Of a stretch of 64,000 nucleotides of DNA, positions 29,528 through 39,039 are shown in pieces (position 1 is the first letter of the stretch; the number at the start of each line of letters is the position of its first letter). Both the position numbers and the translations under genes were made by a program. The notes below the pieces were generated by a model. That model did not search any database. It was not told the DNA's origin and worked only from the letters and a program-made list of their open reading frames with translations. The DNA is from an uncultured Sulfitobacter sp. Lineage in GTDB: Bacteria > Pseudomonadota > Alphaproteobacteria > Rhodobacterales > Rhodobacteraceae. The stretch covers positions 186,001-250,000 of the forward strand of contig NZ_CANMFS010000004.1 of assembly GCF_947497275.1 (NCBI RefSeq), in the 5' to 3' direction.

Positions 29528-30355
29528 ATGTCCAATGCACAACTCGAAAAAGCAATCGAGGCCGCGTGGGAAGACCGCGACAGCATCACGGCCGCCACCA
29601 CGGGCGAGATCCGCGACGCAATCGAGGAAACGCTAGAGGCGCTGGACGGTGGCAAGCTGCGTGTGGCGGAAAAGCAGGACGATGGCGCATGGCGGGTGAA
29701 CCAATGGGCCAAGAAAGCTGTCCTGCTCGGCTTTCGCATCAAGGATATGGAACAGCATGACGGCGGCCCGCAGGGCGGTGGCTGGTGGGACAAGGTCGAC
29801 AGCAAGTTCAAGGGCTGGGACGACGCACATTGGAAAGAGGCCGGATTTCGCGCCGTGCCCAACTGCGTCGTGCGCAAGAGCGCCTATATCGCACCCGGCG
29901 TGGTTTTGATGCCGTCGTTCGTGAACCTCGGCGCCTATGTTGACGAGGGCACGATGGTCGACACATGGGCCACGGTCGGCTCCTGCGCACAGATCGGCAA
30001 GAACGTGCATCTGTCGGGCGGCGTCGGCATCGGCGGCGTGTTGGAGCCGATGCAGGCTGGCCCGACTATTATCGAGGACAACTGCTTTATCGGGGCCCGC
30101 TCCGAGGTGGTCGAAGGCTGCATCGTACGGGAAGGATCGGTCTTGGGTATGGGCGTGTTCATCGGCCAGTCGACCAAAATCGTCGACCGCGAGACTGGCG
30201 AAGTGATGTACGGCGAAGTGCCCAGCGGTTCGGTCGTCGTGGCGGGCACCATGCCATCGAAAAACAACGTCAGCCTCTACTGCGCGGTGATCGTGAAACG
30301 GGTGGACGAGCGCACCCGCTCGAAAACATCGATCAACGAGCTCTTGCGTACCTGA
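29528..30355 (+). CDS. dapD: Tetrahydrodipicolinate N-succinyltransferase
   Basis: A 275-residue acyltransferase of the succinylase branch of lysine/diaminopimelate synthesis. It has the left-handed parallel beta-helix with hexapeptide repeats, from [24 protein letters not shown] through [18 protein letters not shown], and the ending [13 protein letters not shown] 29528 follows GGAG by about 9 bases. dapE, two steps later in the pathway, is about 4 kb downstream on the same strand, separated by unrelated genes. Confidence 0.96.
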   Translation: MSNAQLEKAIEAAWEDRDSITAATTGEIRDAIEETLEALDGGKLRVAEKQDDGAWRVNQWAKKAVLLGFRIKDMEQHDGGPQGGGWWDKVDSKFKGWDDAHWKEAGFRAVPNCVVRKSAYIAPGVVLMPSFVNLGAYVDEGTMVDTWATVGSCAQIGKNVHLSGGVGIGGVLEPMQAGPTIIEDNCFIGARSEVVEGCIVREGSVLGMGVFIGQSTKIVDRETGEVMYGEVPSGSVVVAGTMPSKNNVSLYCAVIVKRVDERTRSKTSINELLRT

Positions 30356-30359
30356 TCCG

Positions 30360-30716
30360 GTGCGGTTGCCGGTTCTCTGTTTGCTGGTGTCGCTGTCTGC
30401 TGCAGCGGCACAGGCCGGACCATACGATGGCCGGTACCGGCCACTGCAGGAAATTGGCGACAGCTGGGATTGCAAGAGCATCGGTGTCGAGGGCGGGGCG
30501 ATCCTTATCACATCGGGCGCTTTTTTCACCGTCGGTAGCCGGTGTGCATTGCGCAACCCGACGCGGGTCGTCGGGATGGACGGCACCCTGTACGATGCGA
30601 TTTGCCGCGCCGATGCAGAACCCTGGCAACGCCGGATTATGATCCTCAAAACCGAAACAGGTATCGCCGTTCTGCAAAAGGGCGCGCACATCAGTTATCT
30701 GCGCCGCTGCGAGTGA
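30360..30716 (+). CDS. Hypothetical exported protein with four cysteines
   Basis: A GTG at 30360, four bases after the dapD stop, opens 118 codons. The N-terminus is a probable signal peptide (LPVLCLLVSLSAAAAQAG). The mature part has Cys in SWDCKS, SRCALR, AICRAD and at the end RRCE, suggesting two disulfides in the periplasm. No family was recognised. Close spacing suggests co-transcription with dapD. Confidence 0.7.
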   Translation: MRLPVLCLLVSLSAAAAQAGPYDGRYRPLQEIGDSWDCKSIGVEGGAILITSGAFFTVGSRCALRNPTRVVGMDGTLYDAICRADAEPWQRRIMILKTETGIAVLQKGAHISYLRRCE

Positions 30717-30775
30717 CGGGGAACCCAAACGCAGGGAACTGCGTTTGCTCTAGAATACGTAAACAGGAGAATGAA

Positions 30776-31030
30776 ATGGCGGGCATCGGTTGGGTAATGT
30801 CGATCATCATCGGGGCACTTGCCGGATGGATCGCGGAAAAGATAATGAAAACGGATCATGGTCTGATCCTGAATATCATTCTGGGGGTTCTCGGCGCGAT
30901 TATCTTCAACTGGATTCTGTTCGCGGTTTTCGGTTCTACGCTCGGTGGCTGGATTGGTCAGCTTTTCGTTGCAACGATTGGCGCTTGTATTCTGATCGCC
31001 GCAGGGTCGATGATTCAGCGCAAGCGCTGA
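30776..31030 (+). CDS. GlsB/YeaQ/YmgE-family membrane protein
   Basis: An 84-residue protein with three hydrophobic helices and the family's glycine-rich pattern: MSIIIGALAGWIAEKIMK, LILNIILGVLGAIIFNWIL and GWIGQLFVATIGACILI. Members are called transglycosylase-associated or stress-response proteins; the biochemical role is not settled. ATG 30776 is chosen over the overlapping out-of-frame ATG 30771; AGGAGA lies upstream. Confidence 0.88.
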   Translation: MAGIGWVMSIIIGALAGWIAEKIMKTDHGLILNIILGVLGAIIFNWILFAVFGSTLGGWIGQLFVATIGACILIAAGSMIQRKR

Positions 31031-31094
31031 ACGCTTTCCAAAGGCAGATCTTGACGATAGGGCTGTGCGCGAAACTTTTCAAAGGTCCGTGCAC

Positions 31095-31433
31095 ATGCCC
31101 GATACCACCCCACCTAAAAAAATCTCTCGGCAGCAGGTCTATACCCTGCTGATAGAAATCGGTCGAAAGAAGGGCGATGGATTGCCCGATACGGCGACCG
31201 GCGCTGCGTTGATGTGCTTTGCCTCCGGTATCGACGAGGCCGAAGCAGTGCGCGAAACCGTAGCGATCCTCAAACAGGCTGACACTGCGCCACTGGATGT
31301 TACCGGTTATGGTACCTTGGAAGAGCGCGAGGCGGATGGTGACGAGATCGATCCGGAAGAGCGCGCTTTGATGAAGCGTGCTCTTGACGAAAACTCTGTC
31401 ATCATAGCGCAGATGACGCCGTTCTACGACTGA
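31095..31433 (+). CDS. Hypothetical protein (112 aa)
   Basis: From ATG 31095 the product reads MPDTTPPKKISRQQVYTLL and continues as an acidic helical protein (IDEAEAVRETVAILKQA, EERALMKRALDENS). There is no signal peptide, membrane helix or recognised domain. An in-frame start at 31065 would add ten residues. Codon use and frame integrity look normal for the region. Confidence 0.6.
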   Translation: MPDTTPPKKISRQQVYTLLIEIGRKKGDGLPDTATGAALMCFASGIDEAEAVRETVAILKQADTAPLDVTGYGTLEEREADGDEIDPEERALMKRALDENSVIIAQMTPFYD

Positions 31434-31443
31434 TCCATCATGC

Positions 31444-32538
31444 TCATGCGGCGCGGCGCTTCGCCAGATGGATCGCTTCGTACCATTTCAGCACTTTGTG
31501 GATCGGTGCCGCATGTTCAGGCAGATCGTTGCGGTCGACACCGAACATCACACTTGAGGCAAGCTGGTGCGCATCACGTCGCATCCGGCCGATATACATG
31601 CTTTCAAGGGGGGCACCCGCGGCCAACACAGTTTCATGTTGCGGCAAGATCAGTTGATTATAACGGATGGTATGACCCCAGGGTTCGTCCTGTGCTGCAA
31701 ATCCATTCACGAGATGGCGCGCGGGAGCCAGCACTTTTTCGCAGGAAAAAAGATACTCGACCTCCGGACCGTCGATGGCGATACGTTGGTCAGGCGCGAC
31801 AAAGATATCCTGTTGCAAACCAAAGTAGGGCGCACGCATCCGGATGGGCGCGAAACTGCCCCGTGCAGGCACGCAGCGCGACACGTTTTGCAAAACCGGC
31901 ACGACGTCGCCCTGCGCCGAATATACGGTGTCGCCCCGTTTCAGGCTGCCCGCGTCGCGAAACCCCCAAGGCGTTGCGATCGGCGTATTCGGTGTAAGGG
32001 ACGGGTTTGGTCCGATCGGTTCGATCTGGTCCGACAGCGCCGCGAAAACCATGTCTTGCGCATAGGTCTGCTGGCCGCGTCCCAACATGAGATCGCGCAA
32101 ATCGTCGAGGGTCAGCGGCAGGGGGTTCTCGACGGCCACGCTGGTCTCGAACGCTTCCCCCGCCTGCTCAAGTGTCAGGCGGCCCCAGTTATATTTGATG
32201 TCCCAGGCGTAGGTGACACGCACTACTTCGGCGCGTCCGGCATTCTTGTGCGCGATGGCGGCATGGGCGATGGAATCGCCCTGCACCTGTACCATTGCCA
32301 AACCGCCACCGGGGATCGCCTGAAAAACAAGACTCCGGTGCATCGGATGCGGCGTGGTATAGCCGAACAGGACCTGTGGCCGCGAGTCCTCGGAAACCTG
32401 CGTCTCGAAAACGATACTGCCCCGCGACAGCACCTGATCTGGCCGGTCGGGACAGATCGGTTCGGCGCGTTTCTCCGCACCTAGACCATGCAAGGAAAGA
32501 CGGCGGTCGTTGTGATCGACCAATGCAAGCCATGTCAT
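31444..32538 (-). CDS. Hint-domain protein with altered active-site residues
   Basis: A 364-residue protein with a unique N-terminal half and a C-terminal Hint-like (hedgehog/intein) domain from about residue 180. By alignment with the Hint domain of the upstream gene (IATPWGFRDAGSLKRGDTV against ISTPDGDRPAETLRPGDMV), the catalytic Cys position is Ser180 and the block-B His position is Gln251 (VAPDQRI against VSPLHRV). Self-cleavage may thus be lost or changed. ATG 32538 lies two bases after the upstream stop; a TTG at 32544 overlaps it. No signal peptide is evident. Confidence 0.8.
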   Translation of the reverse strand: MTWLALVDHNDRRLSLHGLGAEKRAEPICPDRPDQVLSRGSIVFETQVSEDSRPQVLFGYTTPHPMHRSLVFQAIPGGGLAMVQVQGDSIAHAAIAHKNAGRAEVVRVTYAWDIKYNWGRLTLEQAGEAFETSVAVENPLPLTLDDLRDLMLGRGQQTYAQDMVFAALSDQIEPIGPNPSLTPNTPIATPWGFRDAGSLKRGDTVYSAQGDVVPVLQNVSRCVPARGSFAPIRMRAPYFGLQQDIFVAPDQRIAIDGPEVEYLFSCEKVLAPARHLVNGFAAQDEPWGHTIRYNQLILPQHETVLAAGAPLESMYIGRMRRDAHQLASSVMFGVDRNDLPEHAAPIHKVLKWYEAIHLAKRRAA

Positions 32539-32540
32539 GA

Positions 32541-34121
32541 TCAAGCCGCCTTTGCAGCGCGCAGAAGCTCTGCTTCATATCGTTTCAACATCCGCCGCGC
32601 GGCGGTGGGAAAGCCCGCGCCGGTCGCTGGATCGAGCTCGGGAAAGAGGCTGAAGATCTCGGCGACGGCCTCAGCTTCGAAGCTGGAGCTTGTTTGCGGA
32701 CCAGGAAGAAAGCTTTCGGTTTCGAGCCCTTCGGAAAATACCACTTGGTGGCGGTCGAACAGCAAATGTACATAGGTCACGGTACCGCCCGCGCGGCGGG
32801 TGATCGACACATCATTCACCAGATCGCGCGCTGCAACCAGCACCTCGTCTTCACCGAACAGCAATTCGGCAAGAACATCCCTGATCACGACCCGGTGCAA
32901 CGGCGATACGAGAAGATCGCGGTGCGCGCCGAATGTGCCCGCACTGATGTGAACCGGCGCAAAAGGCCCTGTCGCGGTCACGTTGCGCGACCCGATCCAA
33001 CGCAGCGGTTGTGCGCCTTCGTCTTTTGTCAGCACCATGTCACCGGGCCGCAGGGTTTCCGCGGGTCTATCGCCGTCGGGCGTAGAGATCAGCGTGCCGG
33101 CGACGAAGCACGGCACCGATGTTGCATTGACGAACCCGACATCGCTGCTGGTGCCGTTGCTCATCGTATAGGTGAAGTTAAAATCTTCCTCGTCCCCATC
33201 GCCGACAACACTAAACGTGCCGTCCGCGTTCAGAGTGACTTCCTGCCCCGTCGGCAACGTGATGGTCGACCCCGCGCTGACCGACTTGCCGTTGACGTGG
33301 GTAATAGTCAGCGTTCCACCGCCATTGTTGATATCGTTGTCCAGAACGTCGAGGGTCGTGGTGCCGTCCGGGTAGACGTTGACGTTATCGGATACGGCAA
33401 CCAGCGTCGTTTGAACCGATCCCCCCGCGATGAGAAGATTGGAGTCGTAGTTGCTGTCAGACACATCCGCGATGGCGATCCGCATCGAGTTGGTCTGACC
33501 CGCGTTGACGTTCATCGTCAGGGTCATGGTGATGGTGAACCCGTCCATCTCGGTATTGTATTCGTCGTTCTGGTTGTCGACATACATGTTGATATTGTTG
33601 GTCGTATTGATGTTGCCGGGGTCGGTGTCACCGTTTCCCACATCCAGTTCGACCAGCTGACCGTTGATCCAGACGCCGACGAAATCCTGATAGATTGAAT
33701 TCTGGAATTCCGGATACTCTTCCGAGGAAAACACGAACTGCATCGTCATGACAGAGGAATCGGGGATGAAATCGACATCCAGCACGGAGCCATCATAGGT
33801 TCGCGTGCCAGCCGCATTGTTGAACTGGCTGTAGTTGTCGATGCCGCTGACGTTGGTACCGGTATCGGTGTCCTGATTGGCCTGTCCGCGACTGTTGGTG
33901 AAGTCCTGCGCGTTACCTGTTGACAAGATCACGCCGCTGTCGGACGGGGCGACCCCCGGCATCACGCTGTCTGCGTTCGAATAGGTGCCTGCGCTGTCGA
34001 TATCGCCATAGTAGGTGGCGCCGGTGACGGTCACGCCCTGACCAAAGATCTCTTGCGCCATTTCCGTGGCGCTTGTTCCCTCACGCACGGTTTCGATAGG
34101 GAGTTCCGACGCTGTTACCAT
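32541..34121 (-). CDS. Choice-of-anchor L and Hint-domain protein
   Basis: A 526-residue predicted surface or secreted protein. Residues 1-235 fit the choice-of-anchor L domain (MQFVFSSEEYPEFQ, DFVGVWINGQLVEL, IAIADVSDSNYDSNLLI), about 240-330 form an Ig/cadherin-like repeat (VYPDGTTTLDVLDNDIN), and 336 onward is a Hint domain with CFVAGTLISTPDGDRPAE (nucleophile Cys338) and SPLHRVVI (His409). It has no Sec signal, so export by a type I system is plausible. The acidic composition is typical of such proteins. First gene of a pair. Confidence 0.88.
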   Translation of the reverse strand: MVTASELPIETVREGTSATEMAQEIFGQGVTVTGATYYGDIDSAGTYSNADSVMPGVAPSDSGVILSTGNAQDFTNSRGQANQDTDTGTNVSGIDNYSQFNNAAGTRTYDGSVLDVDFIPDSSVMTMQFVFSSEEYPEFQNSIYQDFVGVWINGQLVELDVGNGDTDPGNINTTNNINMYVDNQNDEYNTEMDGFTITMTLTMNVNAGQTNSMRIAIADVSDSNYDSNLLIAGGSVQTTLVAVSDNVNVYPDGTTTLDVLDNDINNGGGTLTITHVNGKSVSAGSTITLPTGQEVTLNADGTFSVVGDGDEEDFNFTYTMSNGTSSDVGFVNATSVPCFVAGTLISTPDGDRPAETLRPGDMVLTKDEGAQPLRWIGSRNVTATGPFAPVHISAGTFGAHRDLLVSPLHRVVIRDVLAELLFGEDEVLVAARDLVNDVSITRRAGGTVTYVHLLFDRHQVVFSEGLETESFLPGPQTSSSFEAEAVAEIFSLFPELDPATGAGFPTAARRMLKRYEAELLRAAKAA

Positions 34122-34388
34122 GTGACTGCCTCAAGCCTTTTCTTAAGACAGCACAAGCCACGGGCGGACAGGGGAACACCCCCATGTCCAACAATGCCTT
34201 ATAGATGGGATCATCCCTGTTTTCAGGTGATTGATCTGCTCTTGCCCTGCCTCGGGTCATTTATTGAACCCAAGGTACCACAGTTTTGACATAAATGAAG
34301 CGTGATTTGCGTGACGAAGCCGGGGGGTGGCGCTTTTTCACCACAGGGGGGATAAGGATCGAAATATGCCTTAATCCGGAGTTTTGCG

Positions 34389-35534
34389 ATGTCCCCCGTT
34401 GATCCCGTCGATCTGACCGCCTCCCTCGTGCGCTGCCCTTCTGTCACGCCTGAAGATGCTGGCGCACTGGATGTTCTGCATGATCTCTTGGCCGACGCGG
34501 GCTTTAGCTGTGCATGGGCTAATCGCGGCGGCATCCGCAACCTGTTTGCCCGCTGGGGCACTGCTGGCAACGCCCGCAGCTTTGGGTTCAACGGACACAC
34601 AGATGTGGTGCCGGTCGGGGATGAAAGCTCTTGGACGATGCCGCCCTTCGGAGCCGAGATCAGGGACGGGGTTATGTACGGTCGTGGCACGACGGACATG
34701 AAATCCGGGGTTGCCGCATTCGCCGCCGCAGCCGTGGATTTCGTGCGCGATACGCCGCCCGACGGTTCCATCGTCATCGCCATCACCGGCGACGAGGAAG
34801 GCGATGCTGTGGACGGCACCACTGCGCTGCTGGAGTACATGGAGCAGAATGGCGAGCGCATGGACGTCTGTCTGGTGGGTGAGCCGACGTGCCCTGAAAA
34901 GATGGGCGAAATGATCAAGATCGGGCGCCGCGGGTCCATGACGGTCAAGTTCCGCGTGATCGGCAGACAGGGTCATTCCGCTTATCCCCACCGTGCCAAC
35001 AATCCACTGCCCGCGATGGTGCGGATGATGGACCGGCTCGCCAGTCACGAATTGGACACCGGAACCGAGCATTTCGACGCCTCCACGCTGGCGGTCGTGA
35101 CCGTGGACACCGGCAATCCGGCGACGAACGTCATCCCGGCAGAGTGCCGTGCAACGGTCAACATCCGGTTCAATGACAGCCATTCAGGCGCCAGCCTGAG
35201 CGAATGGATCGAGAACGAGGTCACCGCGATCCGCGAGCGGTTCGGCGTCGAGGTCGAGACTCAGGTAAAGATTTCAGGCGAAAGCTTCATCACGCCACCG
35301 GGCGCACTGTCCGATTTGGTGAGCGGCGCCGTCGCTGCAGTCACGGGGGTCATGCCGACGCTGTCTACCACCGGCGGCACATCCGACGCGCGCTTTGTGA
35401 AATCGCATTGTCCGGTCGTTGAATTTGGCCTTGTCGGGCAATCCATGCATCAGGTGGACGAGCACGTCCGCGTCGACCATATTCATGAACTCAAAGCGAT
35501 CTACAGCCGCATCCTGAAGGACTATTTCGCATGA
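34389..35534 (+). CDS. dapE: Succinyl-diaminopimelate desuccinylase
   Basis: A 381-residue M20-family metallohydrolase of lysine/diaminopimelate synthesis. Metal-binding motifs [26 protein letters not shown] and [12 protein letters not shown] are present, with [14 protein letters not shown] in the lid domain and [12 protein letters not shown] near the end. ATG 34389. Its stop overlaps the start of the acetyltransferase gene by ATGA, the start of a tightly packed run dapE-GNAT-DUF2064. Confidence 0.96.
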   Translation: MSPVDPVDLTASLVRCPSVTPEDAGALDVLHDLLADAGFSCAWANRGGIRNLFARWGTAGNARSFGFNGHTDVVPVGDESSWTMPPFGAEIRDGVMYGRGTTDMKSGVAAFAAAAVDFVRDTPPDGSIVIAITGDEEGDAVDGTTALLEYMEQNGERMDVCLVGEPTCPEKMGEMIKIGRRGSMTVKFRVIGRQGHSAYPHRANNPLPAMVRMMDRLASHELDTGTEHFDASTLAVVTVDTGNPATNVIPAECRATVNIRFNDSHSGASLSEWIENEVTAIRERFGVEVETQVKISGESFITPPGALSDLVSGAVAAVTGVMPTLSTTGGTSDARFVKSHCPVVEFGLVGQSMHQVDEHVRVDHIHELKAIYSRILKDYFA

Positions 35535-35950
35535 TCGTGATTGCACCGACAGATGAGCCCGAGGTGTGCTATGCCCTGCGGCACAGGGTTTTCGTCGAGG
35601 AGCAGGGATACACTGTCGAGGGCGAAGTGGATGATCTCGATCCGCACAGCCATCATCTGCTGGCGCTCGACGGCGAAACGCCTGTCGCCACTGCCCGCAT
35701 CTATCTTGATGGGCCAACGGCCAGGATCGGACGCGTCTGCGTGCTCAAATCCCATCGCGGACAGGGGTTGGGTGCGGATCTGATCACGGCGGCGGTGCAG
35801 CTTGCAGGTGCGCACCCCGGTATCAGCCGCGCGGTTCTGGGCGCACAGGCGCATGCAACTGGATTTTATGGCAAGCTGGGCTTTACCGCCTTCGGCGCGC
35901 CCTACGACGATGAAGGAGAGCCCCATCAGATGATGGAACGCCCCCTGTGA
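35531..35950 (+). CDS. GNAT-family N-acetyltransferase (ElaA-like)
   Basis: A 139-residue acetyltransferase with the ElaA-like layout: [20 protein letters not shown] near residue 20, then [18 protein letters not shown] and the CoA-binding motif [31 protein letters not shown] completes the fold. The substrate is unknown. It overlaps both neighbours by 4 and 4 bases, so coupled translation is likely. Confidence 0.88.
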   Translation: MIVIAPTDEPEVCYALRHRVFVEEQGYTVEGEVDDLDPHSHHLLALDGETPVATARIYLDGPTARIGRVCVLKSHRGQGLGADLITAAVQLAGAHPGISRAVLGAQAHATGFYGKLGFTAFGAPYDDEGEPHQMMERPL

Positions 35951-36519
35951 AGCGCACCCTGATCGTGATGGTCAAGGAACCGCGTGCTGGCCGTGTCAAA
36001 ACGCGACTGGGGCGCGAAATCGGGATGGTCGCCGCCGCGTGGTGGTTCCGCCATCAGGTCCGCCGCCTGCTGCGCAGGATTGAAGATCCGCGCTGGCGTG
36101 TCGTTCTGGCGGTGGCGCCGGACCGGGCCGGGGTGCTGTCGCGGGTACTGCCTGCGCATCTGGCGCGCTGGCCGCAGGGGAAGGGCGATCTGGGTGTGCG
36201 GATGGCGCGGATGTTGCGTCAAGCGCGCGGTGGTCCGGCCTGTGTGATCGGAGCCGACATTCCCGGTGTCACACGTCCGCGTATCGCGGAAGCCTTTGAT
36301 GCGCTGGGCAGCCATAATGCCGTGTTCGGTCCCGCTCCCGACGGCGGCTACTGGCTGATCGGTCTCAAGCATCCTGCTATGCAGCCCCCCGAATTTCTGC
36401 ACACCGTGCGGTGGTCAACGGATCATGCTTTAACCGACAGTATCGCAACGCTCAAGGGCCACCGGATTGCCCGCGTTGCCACCCTGCGCGACGTCGATTC
36501 CGCTGCTGATCTAAAATAA
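35947..36519 (+). CDS. DUF2064/TIGR04282-family glycosyltransferase-like protein
   Basis: A 190-residue GT-A-type nucleotidyl or glycosyltransferase-like protein. GTG start at 35947, overlapping the previous TGA. Motifs are MVKEPRAGRVKTRLGREIG (nucleotide-binding N-terminus), VIGADIPGVTRPRIAEAF and FGPAPDGGYWLIGLK. The family is often called rSAM/selenodomain-associated transferase 1, but no selenium-related gene is nearby. Function not established. Confidence 0.82.
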   Translation: MKRTLIVMVKEPRAGRVKTRLGREIGMVAAAWWFRHQVRRLLRRIEDPRWRVVLAVAPDRAGVLSRVLPAHLARWPQGKGDLGVRMARMLRQARGGPACVIGADIPGVTRPRIAEAFDALGSHNAVFGPAPDGGYWLIGLKHPAMQPPEFLHTVRWSTDHALTDSIATLKGHRIARVATLRDVDSAADLK

Positions 36520-36556
36520 TGTGACGCGACCCCATGTGCGTGCTACCTCAACCGGC

Positions 36557-38812
36557 ATGAACAATATCCCATCCAAGCAAGAGATCCTCGAATGGATCGA
36601 ACAAAACCCCACCCTGACCGCCAAGCGTGACATCGCCAAGGCCTTCGGGATCAAGGGGGCCGCCCGCATCGACCTGAAACAGCTGCTGAAAGAGCTGGAG
36701 GCCGAAGGTCATCTGGAGAAACGCAAGAAGACCTACAAAGACCCCGACCGCCTGCCGCCGGTCTCGGTTTTGCTTGTTACCGGGCCCAATGACGATGGCG
36801 ATCTATACGCCAAACCGATGGAATGGCAGGGCGAAGGGGTTGAGCCAGTTGTCTTGCTGATCCCGCGCGGCTCCGATCCGGCGCTGGGCGCGGGGGACCG
36901 GATCCTTGCACGGCTGACGCTGGTGAAGGGCGAAGACCACCATTACGAAGGGCGCCTGATCCGGCGGATCGGCACCAATCCCAAGAAGATCATGGGCGTA
37001 TTTCGCAAACATGCGGAGGGCGGCCGGATCCACCCGATTGACAAGGGCGCGGACAAGGAATGGGTCGTCCATGCCGATGCGATGGCCGGGGCGCAGGATG
37101 GCGAGCTGGTCGAAGCGGAGCTTGCCGGTCCGAAGGGGCGAATGGGGCTTCCGCGCGCGCGGGTGGTCGAACGGTTGGGTGATCCGTCCGCGCCGCGCGC
37201 CGTGTCGCTGATTGCGATCCACCAGCACAACATTCCCGATGAGTTTCCCGACGACGTGATCGCAGAGGCGGACGCCGCTAAGCCCAAAGGTTTGAAAGGG
37301 CGCACCGATCTGACGCGGATGCCGTTGATCACCATTGATCCGTCGGACGCCCGCGACCACGACGATGCGTGTTTCGCCGAAGCGGACAGCGACCCGAAGA
37401 ACGACGGCGGTCATATCCTGTGGGTCGCAATTGCCGATGTTGCCGCCTATGTCACGCCGGGGTCCGCGCTGGACCGCGAGGCCCGAAAACGGGGCAATTC
37501 CACCTATTTTCCCGACCGCGTCGTGCCGATGTTGCCGGACCGTTTGTCGGGTGACCTGTGTTCGCTCCACGAGGGTGTGCCGCGCGCCTGCATTGCGGTG
37601 CGCATGGTTCTGGACGCCGAGGGCAACAAGATTAACCATGATTTCCACCGCGCCCTGATGCGTTCACCGGCCAGCTTGCATTACGAAGAGGTGCAAGGCG
37701 CCATCGACGGTGCGCCGAACGACCGAACCAAGCCTTTGCTGGAGCCAGTGCTCAAGCCGCTCTACGCGGCATATGGCGCACTTAGACACGCGCGTACGCG
37801 GCGACAACCGCTGGATCTGGATTTGCCCGAGCGGCGCATCGAGCTGGATGACGACGGCAATGTGAAGTCCGTTAATTTCAAGGAGCGTCTGGACGCGCAC
37901 CGCCTGATCGAGGAGTTCATGGTGCTGGCGAACGTGGCGGCCGCCGAAACGCTGATCGCCAAAAAAATTCCGCTGCTATTCCGCACGCACGAGGAACCGG
38001 CGCCCGAAAAGCTGGAAAGCCTGCGCGAAACGGCGGCGGCTGCGGGGTATACACTGGCAAAGGGGCAGGTGCTGCAAACGGCACATCTGAACCGGCTGCT
38101 GGACCAAGCGGCGGGCAGCGCGGATTCCGAGCTGATCAATATCTCCACGCTACGCTCGATGACGCAGGCCTACTACGGCCCCGAACACATCGGGCATTTC
38201 GGCCTCGCGCTGCGTTCCTACGCGCATTTCACCTCGCCGATCCGGCGGTATGCCGACCTGATCGTGCACCGCGCGCTGATTACGGCGCATGGCTGGGGTA
38301 AGGACGGGCTGTCGCCGCATGACACTGAGGACATCGAACAGACCGGCACGCACATCTCGGAGACCGAGCGCCGCTCGATGATTGCAGAGCGCGACACAAC
38401 CGACCGCTATCTTGCGTCCTACCTGTCAGAACGTGTCGGCACCGAAATGACTGGCCGGATCAGCGGCGTCGCCCGTTTCGGCGCGTTCGTCAAGCTGGAC
38501 GAGACCGGTGCCGACGGTCTGATCCCGATGCGCAATATCGGGCGGGAATATTTCCATCACGACGCCGATGCAGGGACGTTGATGGGGTCGGACACCGGCA
38601 CCATGATCGGTATCGGGCAACGTGTCACCGTGCGGCTTGCCGAGGTGACGCCGATCACCGGGGGCATCGCGCTTGAGCTACTAGAAATCGAAGATCAGAG
38701 AATGCCGCAAGGGCGTCAGAGCCCTGCAGGGCGCAGTTCGCCGCGCAAGGGCAAGAAAGCCAAACTCAAGAAGGACAAACTGAAGCGGAAGGTCAGAAGG
38801 TCCCGAACCTAA
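36557..38812 (+). CDS. rnr: Ribonuclease R
   Basis: A 751-residue 3'-5' exoribonuclease that degrades structured RNA. Order: N-terminal winged helix (PSKQEILEWIEQNPTLTAKRDI), cold-shock domains, RNB catalytic domain with ITIDPSDARDHDDACF holding the metal-binding Asp residues, S1 domain (MTGRISGVARFGAFVKLDETGADGL at about 640) and a Lys/Arg-rich tail (GKKAKLKKDKLKRKVRR). ATG 36557 fits the family; an in-frame GTG at 36521 would add 12 residues. Confidence 0.96.
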   Translation: MNNIPSKQEILEWIEQNPTLTAKRDIAKAFGIKGAARIDLKQLLKELEAEGHLEKRKKTYKDPDRLPPVSVLLVTGPNDDGDLYAKPMEWQGEGVEPVVLLIPRGSDPALGAGDRILARLTLVKGEDHHYEGRLIRRIGTNPKKIMGVFRKHAEGGRIHPIDKGADKEWVVHADAMAGAQDGELVEAELAGPKGRMGLPRARVVERLGDPSAPRAVSLIAIHQHNIPDEFPDDVIAEADAAKPKGLKGRTDLTRMPLITIDPSDARDHDDACFAEADSDPKNDGGHILWVAIADVAAYVTPGSALDREARKRGNSTYFPDRVVPMLPDRLSGDLCSLHEGVPRACIAVRMVLDAEGNKINHDFHRALMRSPASLHYEEVQGAIDGAPNDRTKPLLEPVLKPLYAAYGALRHARTRRQPLDLDLPERRIELDDDGNVKSVNFKERLDAHRLIEEFMVLANVAAAETLIAKKIPLLFRTHEEPAPEKLESLRETAAAAGYTLAKGQVLQTAHLNRLLDQAAGSADSELINISTLRSMTQAYYGPEHIGHFGLALRSYAHFTSPIRRYADLIVHRALITAHGWGKDGLSPHDTEDIEQTGTHISETERRSMIAERDTTDRYLASYLSERVGTEMTGRISGVARFGAFVKLDETGADGLIPMRNIGREYFHHDADAGTLMGSDTGTMIGIGQRVTVRLAEVTPITGGIALELLEIEDQRMPQGRQSPAGRSSPRKGKKAKLKKDKLKRKVRRSRT

Positions 38813-39039
38813 GACGCCATCGGATCTATTGCACCGGCTGGTGTGTGCGGGCGACACACCATTCACATACAGGCGTTGCGACAGGTACGTAGGCCAGGAC
38901 AACGCGAAAATTCTGCTGTACTTGCGCGATCACATGGGGCTGAAAGCGGGCTGAAGATCGCCAACGGTGATCATGGCATCTTTGCTTGGCCGTTGATCGT
39001 ACCTAAACTGGAAACACTTGATCTGGTCGGAGTTTCGCA

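Noticed and set aside
38813..39039. Short plus-strand frame starting GTG near 38843 between rnr and the transglycosylase
   Set aside because: No ribosome binding site, no recognisable sequence, and it runs into the next gene's start.
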